Shown here one piece after another: positions 47,055 to 57,924 of a stretch of 64,000 nt of DNA; the first letter of the stretch is position 1, and every line of letters begins with the position of its first letter. The position numbers and the translations under genes were made by a program. The stretch comes from Macrothele yani (Eukaryota > Arthropoda > Arachnida > Araneae > Macrothelidae). The DNA is taken from NCBI GenBank assembly GCA_039090855.1, contig CM077011.1, forward strand, positions 25,635,001 to 25,699,000, given 5' to 3'. The notes under the pieces were generated by a model. The model was not told where the DNA came from and ran no database searches. It was given only the letters and a program-made list of their open reading frames with translations.

Positions 47055-47584
47055 AACAAGGAGGTTAGAATAATACTCCTGGCGATGCCGTGAGTCTCTT
47101 AACCGTGAAGCCGCAAACTGTGAGAATTTGACGTTGTTTACATTACACCTATGCAATTTCAACTGTGTGTATTTTGAAATAGTGTGGTTTGGGGTTGCAG
47201 AAACCGTGTTAATATAAAACCGGAAGGAATTATACTTCTTATACGAGTGAAGTTTTCAATTTTAACGTTATGTTTTGTTTAGAATTCGCACTAACGTTCG
47301 TGTATTTCGGTTTAAAATAAAAGTGGCAAGAAGCCTCAAATTAATTAAGGATTTTATAAATTCAGCATTTTCTCACGCATTGGCAGCAAGTTACGATGCG
47401 AAATTGAAAACATTCGCGACGAAAGAAGGCGATTCGGCCAACACAAAATGCATTGCAATAGCCTTGAAACCCATCAGCTTTCCCACACTTTGACGACCGT
47501 CTCTCGCGGCTATAGGCTTCACGCAAAGTGGTACTGCTCCGTTAACAAGGGCATCTCCAGATATCTTATTCTAACCTCCTTGGT
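47055..47584. mobile_element. MITE F, copy 1
   Basis: Inverted ends of ~34 bp: AACAAGGAGGTTAGAATAAT with GGCGATGCC on the left, and GGCATCTCCAGATATCTTAT with TCTAACCTCCTTGGT on the right. Non-coding. Relatives at 48853-49590 and 59992-60555. Confidence 0.7.
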
Positions 47585-47639
47585 CTGGAAAACACAAGGC
47601 CTTGACATTAGAGATATGAGTTTCTTATAGTGACACCAC

Positions 47640-47815
47640 GCGGAAATCAAGGCTTCTGATTGGTTTCCAAAGCTGTCGTGTAAACGTCAAACACTACACT
47701 GACGTATAAGGCTGCGTAATATGAAAGCGACGTCACAAATGGAGGGAACTCATCTTTCTAATGCCTTGGCTTAATTGGTCATAACCTTGCACTTTCTAGA
47801 CGGCCTTGAATTAAT
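47640..47815. repeat. Dispersed repeat G
   Basis: Shares GGCTTCTGATTGGTTTCCAA-like and ACGTCACAAATGGAGGGAAC blocks with 16745-16870. Confidence 0.6.
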
Positions 47816-48262
47816 TGTTTCCATTGCGGGCAATTTTCCAATTTTTTTCACTTTTGCGTGTGGCTTTTGCACTAATGGTTCAGTTCATTTACTATTTTCA
47901 TGCTATCGTAGTGAGACTGTCATGGCGCCCTTCAATGGCGTTTTTCGAATGTTAAGAAATGTAAACCATAGACCTTTCTACACTTTTTAAAGTAATTTCA
48001 CAAACACTGAGGTAATGAGATTGGCGTAAATTTACTTGTAAAATTTATTGCGGTGAAATACATTAAGTTAATAAAAAACTTCAAAAACTGAACTCCTTTA
48101 TAGAAATAGAAAACGAATTCTGAAAGTCATGTACTTTTCTTGCTGGCATTTTATGGATTTGCCTCCTTCTAAAATTCGTTTAATGACGTCATAGTCCTTC
48201 AGACATACTAGGACACGTCGTGTAACAACACCACGACTATCTAGTTACACCAAGGTAGTTAG
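47816..48262. other. Intergenic, no gene seen
   Basis: AT-rich, nothing recognised. It abuts the MITE cluster. Confidence 0.5.
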
Positions 48263-48850
48263 AACCAAGGAGGTTAGAATAAATGGAGTAAGGATTACGT
48301 CACAAACTTGAAGCACTTTGAGCAGACGAATTTAATGCTCAAACGTCTCACCAACATGGCAGCAGAGACTGTGATTGGCCGCGACTCGTCTCAAACCAAG
48401 GAGGTTATATTACTGGAGACACCACTCCTATCCACGCAGCATTGGCCGCCATAAGTCAAAGTCTGTGCTGCAAACTGACGTCATGAGCAGGCACAGCGCA
48501 GCCGCAGAAGAGAAGCTGCTTGGAAGCCAATGGAACAAAAGCTTCTAAGCGTATAGACAGACAAAATGAGTAATTCAATAATCTTTATCAATGATACAGA
48601 AGCTTACTGTTTCATCAACGGTATAATTTAGTTCACTTTTGCCTGCTTGTGACGTCACACCACAGATTAGCTGTGACCTATGGCGGCAGAGCCAGTGATG
48701 TCTCCAGTAATATAACCTCCTTGTCTCAAACGTCTCACCAACATGGCGGCAGAGGCTGTGATTGGCTGTGACGTCATAATCGTGACTTTTCGTTGGCTTC
48801 ACTTTGATCACACGAATGGAATTACTCCATCTATGCTAACCTCCTTGATT
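48263..48850. mobile_element. MITE H, outer element
   Basis: Ends AACCAAGGAGGTTAGAATAA with ATGGAGTAA, and the inverse TTACTCCAT with CTATGCTAACCTCCTTG. It is split by a second MITE at 48394-48724. On both sides of the inner MITE a direct repeat of ~45 bp is found (CAAACGTCTCACCAACATGG, then GTGATTGGC). Confidence 0.65.
48394..48724. mobile_element. Nested MITE with related ends
   Basis: Ends AACCAAGGAGGTTATATTAC with TGGAGACACC, and the inverse TGTCTCCAGTAATATAACCT with CCTTG. It shares the AACCAAGGAGGTTA terminus with MITEs F and H but has a different interior. Confidence 0.7.
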
Positions 48851-48852
48851 AG

Positions 48853-49590
48853 AACCAAGGATGTTAGAATAAGATATGTGGAGATTTCCTCGTCAGTCGA
48901 GCAGTAGCTCTTTGCATGAAGCCTATAACAGCGAGTGGTGACCATTCAAGTGCGGGAAAGCCTGTGGTTTTCAAGGCTATTGCAATGCATTTTGCATTGG
49001 CCAAATCACCTTCTTCCGTCGTAAATATTTCTAATTTTGCATCGTAATTTGCTGCCAATGTGAGAGAAAATGCTGAATTTATAAAATTCTTAATTATTTT
49101 GAGGCGCCTTCCGGTTTCTATTCTGAACTGCAGTTCATGAAACGTTAGTGCAAATTCAATACAAACCATAACGTTAAAATTGAAAACATTACTCGTCTAT
49201 CGAATATAATTCATTGCGGTTTGATATTAACATGATTTCTACAACCCAAAACCATACAAATCAAAAATACACACAGCTAAAACGGCATACAACATCAAAT
49301 TCCCACACTTTGTGGCTTCACATTTAAGAGACCCAGGACATCATCAGAAGTCTTTTCTTTTTTTTTTTTTTTTTTTTTTTTTTTTGATTGGAGGTTTAAC
49401 GATTACCGTGAGCAACTCAATGGGCTATAAGCAGTCGCCCGTCCCTAATTTAGGGTCACTGGTTCCAGGGAAGGGAGAGAGCCAGTGCCGTAAGACAAGC
49501 ACAACATCCATGCCTCACCGGGATTCGAACCCGGACCCCGTTCGGACGAATGATCAGAGGCCATCAGAAGTCTTGTTCTAACCTCTGTGG
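48853..49590. mobile_element. MITE F, copy 2, inverted, with SINE inside
   Basis: Begins AACCAAGGATGTTAGAATAA and ends GTTCTAACCTCTGTGGTT. The interior is the reverse complement of the 47055 copy. Interrupted by the SINE at 49356-49561. Confidence 0.65.
49356..49561 (-). mobile_element. SINE A, 5' truncated, TSD CATCAGAAGTCTT
   Basis: Target duplication CATCAGAAGTCTT at 49343-49355 and 49562-49574. The tRNA-like head is cut after GATCAGAGGC, so A-box sequence is missing. Long T-run at the left. Confidence 0.88.
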
Positions 49591-49599
49591 TTAGGACAA

Positions 49600-49836
49600 G
49601 ATCTTTTTTTTTTTTTTTTTTTTTTTTTTGATTGAAGGTTTAACGGCTAACATGAGCAACTCAATGAGCTTGTAAGTCGTCGCCCGTCCCTAATTTAGGG
49701 TCACTGGATCCAGGGAAGGGAGAGATCAAGTGCCGTAAGACAAACACAACATCCATGCCTCACAGGATTCGAACCCGGACCCTTTCGAACGAATGATCAG
49801 AGTCAATCACTTAGACCACTGCGCCACTGGGGCGGC
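49600..49836 (-). mobile_element. SINE A
   Basis: T-run, body and head to CACTGGGGCGGCC. Flanks TGGTTAGGACAAGATCTT and TGGTTATAACAAGATTTC look like a diverged target duplication. Confidence 0.85.
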
Positions 49837-49962
49837 CTTCCTTGGTTATAACAAGATTTCTGGAGATGCCCATAAGTCTTGCAAAAATCAGCACATACTT
49901 TCAACGTCCATGCCAAAAAAATTGACTGATAGATTATTCTAAGGATGACTGTTATTCTTCTT
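49837..49962. mobile_element. Fragment of a MITE F end
   Basis: GGTTATAACAAGATTTCTGG then AGATGCCCATAAG resembles the left end of MITE F. No matching right end was found. Confidence 0.4.
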
Positions 49963-50168
49963 TCTTTATTGGGAGTTTGACGACCACCATGAGCAACTCA
50001 ATAGGTTATTAGCAGTCGCCCGTTCGTAATTTAGGGTCACTGGTTCCAGGAAAGGGAGAGAGCCACTGCCGTAAGACAAACACAACATCCATGCCTCACC
50101 GGGATTCGAACCTGGACCCATCTCGGACGAATGGTTATAAGCCAGCGCTTAGACCACTGCGCCACAGT
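49963..50168 (-). mobile_element. SINE A, uncut partner of 21791-21898
   Basis: Body and head in reverse. The head part (50061 onward) is the inverse of 21791-21898; the remainder lies outside the inverted duplication, which stops at 50061. Confidence 0.9.
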
Positions 50169-50361
50169 TATCGTTATAAAGTTCCTTTTTTCTTCATATC
50201 AAGAACGAGATTTTACTCCGGACAGATCGCGGAGTGAAGCAGAGCAGACAATTAGCTTCAAAAGAAGCTTATATCGCTGCGAATGTCACGGCGGCAGGTT
50301 TCCCTCGCATGCTCAATATGTATCGCACTTGTTTACTCTCTTCTCACAGAATATACAGGCC

Positions 50362-50568
50362 GCCCCGGTGGCGCAGTGGTCTAAGCGATGGCCTCTGATC
50401 ATTCGTCCGAAAGGGGTCCGGGTTCGAATCCCGGTGAGGCATAGATGTTGTGTTTGTCTTACGGCATCCCTGGAGCCAGTGACCCTAAATTAGGGACGGC
50501 TGACTGCTTATAGCCCATTAAGTTGCTCACGGTGGTCGTTAAACATCCAATCAAAAAAAAAAAAAAAA
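50362..50568 (+). mobile_element. SINE A
   Basis: Plus-strand twin of 21390-21602, with the same internal deletion (CTTACGGCATCCCTGGAGCC). Confidence 0.9.
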
Positions 50569-51166
50569 AAGAGTATATGTTCAACTTGTGAGTTTTGCTA
50601 ATGCTCCAGATGAAGGGGCTGAAACAACGTTATCCTCTGTTACATGATACCAATACAGAGGTTACGGAAACAGCGTCGCAAACTTTCACTATTACGGCGA
50701 TTGCATATTAGTTCCATGTCATAATGAGATCTTCGAGTTCAACCAAGGGCGTCTAGAAAGTACAAAGCTATGACATTAGAGAAATCAGTTCCCTCCGTTT
50801 GCGACATTACTCTAATGCAACGATATTGGAGGAGAATAGACCGATAAAGATCATTTTAGTTCGGGAATACATTGAAAGCCGTCATTGTAGGGAGTAAGTA
50901 ACCAGTGTGTCGACGTGTTTTCCCGAATATTTCAGTTCTACATCTTTAAAATTTTGATATATATTTAAGACTTAAAAGAAAAATTTCGTGTCGCATACAC
51001 TTAAGCAGTTTTCTTTCTTCTCTTTTCATTACTCTGTTCTGCATATATGGCCGGCCGCGATATAGACCGTATGCATATGATGTCACAGCGAGGTAAACCA
51101 TCCTAGCAGACATCCTGGTGATTAACTGGTGTACAAGCCGATTTGCATTGTGGAGCGTTAAGGAAG
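50569..51166. other. Non-coding, with a piece of repeat G
   Basis: Inverse of 20796-21389. It leads up to the THAP fragment, so it might contain its old promoter or 5' UTR, but no promoter element was identified. Confidence 0.45.
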
Positions 51167-51377
51167 ATGGTGTTATGTGCTGTTTTTGGTTGCAGTAACC
51201 GAAGTGGGAGAGATAATGATGTTATCTAATTATAGATTACCATCTAAACGAAGGAAGTGGGATCAGAATTATAAGGATTTAATTGAGAAGCGCCAAAATT
51301 TGTGGTTATCACGTATCAGAAGAGTTGACATTGATGACAGGAAACGAAAGAACATTAGAGCGTGTAGTTTACATTTT
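51167..51377 (+). pseudogene. THAP zinc-finger fragment
   Basis: From the ATG at 51167: MVLCAVFGCSNRSGRDNDV, then a stop in that frame. A shifted frame continues YRLPSKRRKWDQNYKDLIEK, RQNLWLSRIRRVDIDDRKRK, NIRACSLHF. C4, C9 and the CSLH pair fit the C2CH THAP zinc site, with conserved P and W residues between. The sequence after HF is GTAACA, compatible with a splice donor. No downstream exon or transposase domain is seen. It could be a captured or decayed first exon of a host gene, or of a P-type transposase. Confidence 0.7.
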
Positions 51378-51654
51378 GTAACAGATATGTTCATAAATTT
51401 ACTAATGCATTATCTACAAAAACTCTATGATCTTTAGACTAGAATTAACCTTTCTTACGAGTAAGATTATGCTGTTCTTTATCGTGAATGTATCCACTGC
51501 TATAGGGGACTGAATATCTTATAGAACCTTCATATGTTGGGTTCCCAGACCAATTTTGGAAAAACGATCTTATGATAATATTCACCAGTTTATTATTATT
51601 GTCATTATTATATATAAGGTAGAGAGATTTAGTGCTACTCGCCAGAATTAGTGT

Positions 51655-54600
51655 TATATATCATCATTATCATCATCATCATTGTCAACCATTATCAATC
51701 CACTGCTGGACGAAGGTCTCCCCAAGTTTCCTCCACAACGGTCTGTCTTGTGCCAGTCTCCTCCATGTCACTCCCGCATACTTTCGAATTTCATCCACCC
51801 ATCTTCCATGTGGTCTTCTTCTGGGTCTTTTCCTGTCCCTTGGAATCCAATCTAAAATTTCGGCTGTCCATCGATGGTCTGTTCTTCTGGCAGTATGTCC
51901 AGCCCATTGCCATTTCAGGGATTTAACTCTGATCATGATGTCTTCCACTCTTGTCATTTTTTGGATCCACGTGTTCCTCTTCTTATCTCTCCTGGTTACA
52001 CCAAGCATGCACCTCTCCATGCTGCTTTGAGTTGTCTGCAGCCTTTGTATGTCTCTTTTAGTTAAGGTCCACGTCTCTGCACCATACGTAAGCACTGGAA
52101 GGATGCATTCATCAAACACTTTTCTTTTAAGACATAATGGCATATTGCTCTTGAAAATTATGCTGTTTCTTCCAAAAGCTCTCCAGGCAAGTTTTGTACG
52201 CCGATTAATTTCTTCACCAATGTGACCCTCACTTGATATCTGCTGTCCAAGATAAACGTACGTGTCTGTTATCTCGAGCTTTTCCCCATCAATCGATAAA
52301 TCTTCATTTCTTGTAAAAGCATTGTACATCACTTTTGTCTTCTGAAAGTTCATTTTTAATCCCACTTCTTTACTCTTGTCAGCAAGTTCCTGGATCATAC
52401 TCTGTAGCTCTGATGGGCTAGTTGCAAAAATGACTATGTCATCAGCAAAACGAAGGTGGGTTAGATAATCTCCATTAATCTTTATCCCTTTGTTTTCCCA
52501 GTTCAGTGATTGAAAGACATTTTCCAATGGGGCATTAAAGAGCTTCGGAGATATGGTGTCACCTTGTCTCACTCCTTTTCCAATTTTTATGTGTGTTGTA
52601 TTTTCAAACAGCCGAATCTTTGCACTTGCATTTTCATAGATGTTATTAATAATATTAATGTATGCATCTTCAATACCGCTGGATTTCAGAGCCATTGCAA
52701 CTGCTGATGGTTTCACCGAATCAAAGGCTTTTTCATAATCGATAAAAGCCATGCACAATGGAAGTTCATATTCCCTCGCTCTTTCAATTAGTTCTCTCAG
52801 TACGTGGATATGATCTATTGTGCTGTAGCCACTCCTGAATCCAGCTTGTTCTCTCGGTTGAGCCATGTCCAGTGTCACCTTCAAGCGGTGTGAAAGAACT
52901 TTAGTGAAGATTTTATAAACCACTGATAGGAGGCTGATAGGTCTGTAGTTCCTGAGATCCTCAATGTCACCTTTTTTATGTAGCAAGATCATTGTAGCGT
53001 TGTTCCAATCCTCAGGAATTTTCCCTTCATTAAGGCATCGAGTGAAAATTTGGGCGAGTACTGTTTCGATTTCTCCACTTGCTTCTTGTATGATGTCTAC
53101 AGTAATTCCATCTTCTCCTGGAGCTTTTCCCCGCTTCATGTTCTTGATTGCATGTCCAACTTCTGCTGGAAGGACTGGAAGAACTCTGGTACTGGTACCT
53201 TTCATGATGTCTGGAGTACATGTATCATCCCTTTCATATAATTTGGAGTAGAAATCTTTCACTCTTGTCAAAATTTCGCCTCTATTTCTTGTTACAGAAC
53301 CATCTTCTTTTCTCAGTGCCATAATCTGTTTTTCCCCTTACTGAGATGCCCCTTTGCTATCTTTAGGCTTTGGTTGTTTTCAATTGCTTTCCTTACTAGT
53401 TCACAGTTGAATTTCCTTACGTCTTCAGTGTTACTTTTTCGTACTGTCTTGCATAGCTCTATATATTCCACTTTGGAAGTCACATCTTCTTTAGTTGTCC
53501 TCATCACTTTTCTTTTTTGCATCAATATTTTGGTTTTTCCTGATAATTTGTTCACATGCAATTTGTTCTTAGACCCAGCTAATTTTGTTGCTGTTTCCAT
53601 AAGAGCTTTGGTTACTTTTCTGTTAACTTCAGAAATATCCACTTCTTCCGATGTTAGGCCTTCTAAAGCAGAGAATCTGTTCTTCAGTTCCAATTTGAAG
53701 GTATTATGGGATTTTTTAAGGTTGGTTATGTCAATACATTTTGTTTGTCTTATGAGCTTGCTACGTTCGAGTTTAGTGTTGAGGTGCATCTTACATCTCA
53801 CCAATCTATGGTCACTGCCTGTGTTGAACTTGTTTAGCACACTGCAGTCTTCTATGACGAATTTTTTGTTACACATAATAAAATCAATTTCACTTGTCGT
53901 CCCATTTGGATGTCTCCATGTCCATTTCCTGTGTGGCTTTTTCTTGAAAAAGGAGTTCAAGATGAAAAACCCTTCTGCCTCTGCAAACTCTACGAGAGTA
54001 TTTCCACGCTGGTTTCTGTTGCCGTGACCGAATTTACCTACTGAAGTTTCATTCTGTTGGCGTTGCCCTATTTTTGCATTGAAATCTCCCATAATTATCT
54101 TCAAGTGCTGCTTACCTTTATTATTTAGATCACGAATTTCCTCATAAAATTCTTCAATTTCTTCTTCAGGATGACTTGTGGTGGGTGCATAAGTTTGAAT
54201 AATCTGAGCCTGGTATCTTCTCGAGAGTTGGATAACGAGTCGTGCAGCTCTGTCAGAGGAACTTTCAACTTCTACAACTTTATCCTTCAGTTTCTTGTTT
54301 ATTATAAATCCAACACCACTAGTTCTGCCAGTATATGTCCCACGATAGTAGAAAAGATATCCACTTTTCAGTTCAATGAGATCTTCTCCTTTTCTCCTTA
54401 CCTCACTTAGCCCGACGATGTCCCACTTGATCCTTTGTAGTTCCTCTTCCAATTCAAGAAGCCTTTAATCAGAAGATAGGGAGCGTCCGTTATACGTCGC
54501 CAAGGTCAGCATCAGATGGCAGCCTAGTCCGGTCCTCCGGGGATTCTTAGCACCCTCTGCCTTCATGTCGCACTGGCCGCTGACTTGGCCAGGTACATTC

Positions 54601-54852
54601 CAGCTGCCGGAGACTGAGGGCCAAGATTTAAGTTGTGGAGTCATTTTGGAGGGGTTTGGCCATAACTCACCACGCTGGCCAAGCGGGTTGGTGAGTGTGG
54701 GATAGCATTTCCTCTAATCCCGATGGTATAGTTATACCGCTATTGGCGGTCGTCAGAGCCCCTTTAGTGGGAACAGGATGTACCACGAGAAGGCGGGGTT
54801 GACATTTGTCAAGGAGAGGCTGTGATGTTACGCATCACCTGACCTTACAGTG

Positions 54853-54856
<4 letters not shown>
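51655..54856 (-). mobile_element. RTE-type non-LTR retrotransposon, most complete copy
   Basis: About 3.2 kb on the minus strand: 5' UTR (~54856-54567), endonuclease, reverse transcriptase, C-terminal region and GATGAT-type tail (~51685-51655). It abuts a TA microsatellite at its 5' end, where a 3' fragment of the same family points the other way. Confidence 0.9.
51685..54566 (-). pseudogene. RTE endonuclease-reverse transcriptase, near full length
   Basis: A likely start is the ATG at 54566 (MKAEGAKNPRRTGLG, then MLTLATYNGRSLSSD). A stop follows SSD, then LLELEEELQRIKWDIVGLSE, VRRKGED (endonuclease glutamate region), IIQTYAPTT, IIMGDFNAKIG, EIDFIM and TGSDHRLVR. A one-base loss at ~53330 ends the first frame (KGKNRLWH). 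The second, 53322-51685, holds YRPISLLSVVYKIF, AGFRSGYSTIDHIH, MAFIDYEKAFDSV, GVRQGDTISPKLFN and RFADDIVIFA, then the C-terminal GAETWTLTKRDIQ and RRTDHRWTAEILDW blocks. Two lesions separate it from an open frame. Confidence 0.9.
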
Positions 54857-54887
<31 letters not shown>

Positions 54888-54912
54888 TCATATATGTATA
54901 CATATATGTATA
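54850..54912. repeat. TA-rich microsatellite
   Basis: A long TA run, then TATATGTA repeats, between two RTE copies that point away from each other. Confidence 0.9.
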
Positions 54913-55375
54913 TGCCATTATGTCTTAAAAGAAAAGTGTTTGATCAATGCATATTTCCAGTGCTTACGTATGGTGCAGAGACGTGGACCTTAACTAAAAG
55001 AGACATACAAAGGCTGCAGACAACTCAAAGCAGCATGGAGAGGTGCATGCTTGGTGTAACCAGGAGAGATAAGAAGAGGAACTCGTGGATCAGAAAAATG
55101 ACAAGAGTGGAAGACATCATTTTCAGAGTTAAATCCCTGAAATGGCAATGGGCTGGACATACTGCCAGAAGGACAGACCATCGATGGACAGCCGAAATTT
55201 TAGATTGGATTCCAAGGGACAGGAAAAGACCCAGAAGAAGACCGCATGGGAGATAGTATGCAGGAGTGACATGGAGGAGACTGGCACAAGACAGACCGTT
55301 GTGGAGGAAACTTGGGGAGACCTTCGTCCAGCAGTGGATTGATAATGGTTGACAATGATGATGATGATGATATAT
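54911..55375 (+). pseudogene. RTE 3' fragment, copy 4
   Basis: Begins MPLCLKRKVFDQCIFPVLTY and runs to the WIDNG end and GATGATGAT tail. An internal deletion near 55255 (GGGAGATAGTATGCAGG) shifts the frame. 5'-truncated retroposition is the likely origin. Confidence 0.85.
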
Positions 55376-55938
55376 AATTATATACATATATGAATATATA
55401 TCAGGTTGGGAATATCTAAAGTATTGAAAGGTAAACTTTTAAATTAAATAATTAGCCAAAGATGACAGGACGTTTTTATCTTACTTAACTGTATGAATAT
55501 GCTGTTAGCACAGAAGCTGGTGGCTGTGCTGAAATGCAGAATTTTGAGTTCCTTTCAAGCAAAAACATTCCCCTTCCTACAATATTATTCAGAAAAAGTT
55601 AGTATGGAATTTCATCTGGGTCACCACAATTGCCCAATAACTTTAATTTATCAGAATAAAGCTGCTTTTGATTACCAGATAACCCACTTACGTAGCCTAT
55701 GCAACGCATCTTTGATCTCACTTGTACACCAGTTGTTCTGCAGGAAAGCAGCAGACGAAAAAGTGACGCGAACCGCGGTTTCGTGACGTCAATGCATACG
55801 ATCTTTAGCCTCGTAATTTCATGCTTACTAGTTTTGATTGTTTCTTCTCGGATATGAGCACTTCCTAACCACAAGTTGAACTGTAAAGTTCTCGGATCGT
55901 ACGCGAATATTCTTTCTACGTGATTTCTGCAGAACATT
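55376..55938. other. Intergenic, no gene seen
   Basis: Nothing recognised; ends at the hAT-like element, with a probable target duplication AGAACATT at 55931-55938. Confidence 0.5.
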
Positions 55939-57390
55939 CAGTAGCGGCTCGTGGTAAGCTGAGATGAGGGGGGGGGCTGCATCCCAATTTTGCAGATATC
56001 ACGATATCACTTCGAAAGCTAAGTTACTGAGCCTGCTGATGCTGTCCGTTTAATAAAAAAATTAATGAGTGTGCCAGTAGCAGCGGACACACACTCAAGG
56101 TCATATACGGGTTCTCAGGTGTCTATTGTGACCCCTAGAAATATAATAATAAATATTTTTTCTTCTGATATGTTCCCTTTGGAACTTTGACTTGAAACAA
56201 GCCACTGCAACTCGGACGGCGAAGAAAAATATTTTGCGGAATTTTGAAGGGACTTCCACAATTGCGCGATGAATTGTTATTGCGATACTCACACACCGGC
56301 CTTCTCCTACGGATTGCAAACATATTCAGTCCAGTTTTAATTTTGAAGCCATGATTACAATTTAGTGTAGAAAAATTTGTTTTCAAAATTTACCAACTTC
56401 GTAAATTTTCTAAGCAATGATATCTGATTAAATCTTGTTTTCAAAGTAATTAAGTATAATGCACTACCTCAACACTGAAATGCGCAGCTTATTTGTTTTG
56501 GGGGGTAGGGATGCAGCAAAAAAGTAAAATGTACTCAATGGAGTAACTTCAATTATTTTTGATGAATGAAAATTTACATGAGTTTGAAAGCGAAAATTTC
56601 GCTGTGCTTGATAAATGAAAAAATCAATTTTGTGCAAGTATTCCGCTGAAGAAATTAGTAATTTTCCCTCCAATTTATCCATTGCTGAACTTTAATCTTA
56701 ATTGTCATTTGTTCGCATGCCCATTTTGACCAGAAGAGAAAATATAAGTTTTTTTGTTTTTTTTTCAAAAATCCCGGCAACTGAGTATTTGTTGTTAGCA
56801 AACACGAATAATCTCCAGTTCGATGGGAGTAACATCGTTGTTAGAATTATTACGTTGAATAAAAGCAGGAACAAACCAAAAATTGAAAGAAAAAAGGTGA
56901 AAAAAACAGGTTGAATAATAGATTCAAAGAATACATTCGTCATTATTTTTAATCCATTCCCCTATTTTATTTCTTATTCGGAAGCCCGGCAATGCATTCG
57001 CAACCAACGAGAGACTGCATTGCAGCTACGTCACTCGCGAGCAACTCCGATTGACTACTCACATCTACTGTACGTACGAGAGTTGCCATCCAAGCAACCC
57101 CCAGGGACGTTTTATTCGAAGGAGACGAACTGATGTGGGAATAGGCAGAGTTTCCCACATGAGTTGGTTTCAGTAGCAGTCAGAGGTGCATGCAGAGCAG
57201 CCCGCCAAGGTTCCTTCCGCTCCTAGTGGCGTTATGCAGGAAAAACTTCAGTCGTGACGTTATGCAAGAAAAAACTTCCAGCGGAGTTAACAAAACTTCT
57301 CTCTCTCGGCACGACATGAAAAAAAAAACTGCTTTGGGTAGGGGGTGAAGGGTCTGCAGCCCCACAGCCCTATAGCAGGAGCCGACCCTG
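55939..57390. mobile_element. hAT-like non-autonomous element, 8-bp TSD
   Basis: The left terminus is CAGTAGCGGCTCGTGGT; the right terminus, read inverted, is CAGGGTCGGCTCCTGC. Flanking octamers AGAACATT and AGTACATT differ by one base. A CAG..GGCTC terminus plus an 8-bp duplication is the hAT pattern. The interior (~1.45 kb) shows no transposase, so the element would depend on a transposase elsewhere. Confidence 0.7.
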
Positions 57391-57557
57391 AGTACATTAT
57401 GAATTGAATTAAACATTCTTGCTTCCCAAAAGGTACCTGTTCACTGCCAACTCTCCCCCTTCCCATTCATAGATGGCGCTACACGTTCAATTGGTCTCCG
57501 TCATTTCAGAACCGTTAGCATTACGTTTTCCAACTTATTCTCCTCCAATGTCTTTGT

Positions 57558-57770
57558 GCCGCAGTGGTCTAAGCAATGGTTTATGACCATTCGTCCGGGA
57601 GGGGTGCGGGTTCGAATCCCGTGAGGCAAGGATGTTGTGTTTGTCTTACGGCACTGGTTCTCTTCCCTTCCCTGGAGTCAGTGGTTCTAAAGGGATGGGC
57701 AACTGCTTATAGCCCATTCCATTGAGTCGCTCACGGTGGTCGTTAAACCTTCAATCAAAAACAAAAAGGA
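57558..57770 (+). mobile_element. SINE A, TSD AATGTCTTTGT
   Basis: Target duplication at 57547-57557 and 57771-57781. Head GCCGCAGTGGTCTAAGC, B-box GGTTCGAATCCC, body and A-rich end. Confidence 0.88.
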
Positions 57771-57924
57771 AATGTCTTTGTTTTCATGTTGCACGTCCTG
57801 ATACGTCGGTGTTGTGGTTTAACGTCATCTGTGGCGTAGCCAAAGAGATGGGAGGTTCAAGATTTGAACCCTCCCCCTTTCCCCGTTTGAGGGGAGATTA
57901 AGCACGAATTTAAAGCGATTTTTA

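Larger units (their letters stand above)
50061..52406. repeat. Inverted duplication, partner of 19556-21898
   Basis: Reverse complement of 19556-21898, nearly identical, except that one RTE difference set marks where the homology to copy 1 gives way (~52406-52419). Confidence 0.95.

Noticed and set aside
55493..56682. Several 60-120 codon frames in and beside the hAT-like element
   Set aside because: No family resemblance, low complexity in places, and both strands equally open. Left out as chance frames.
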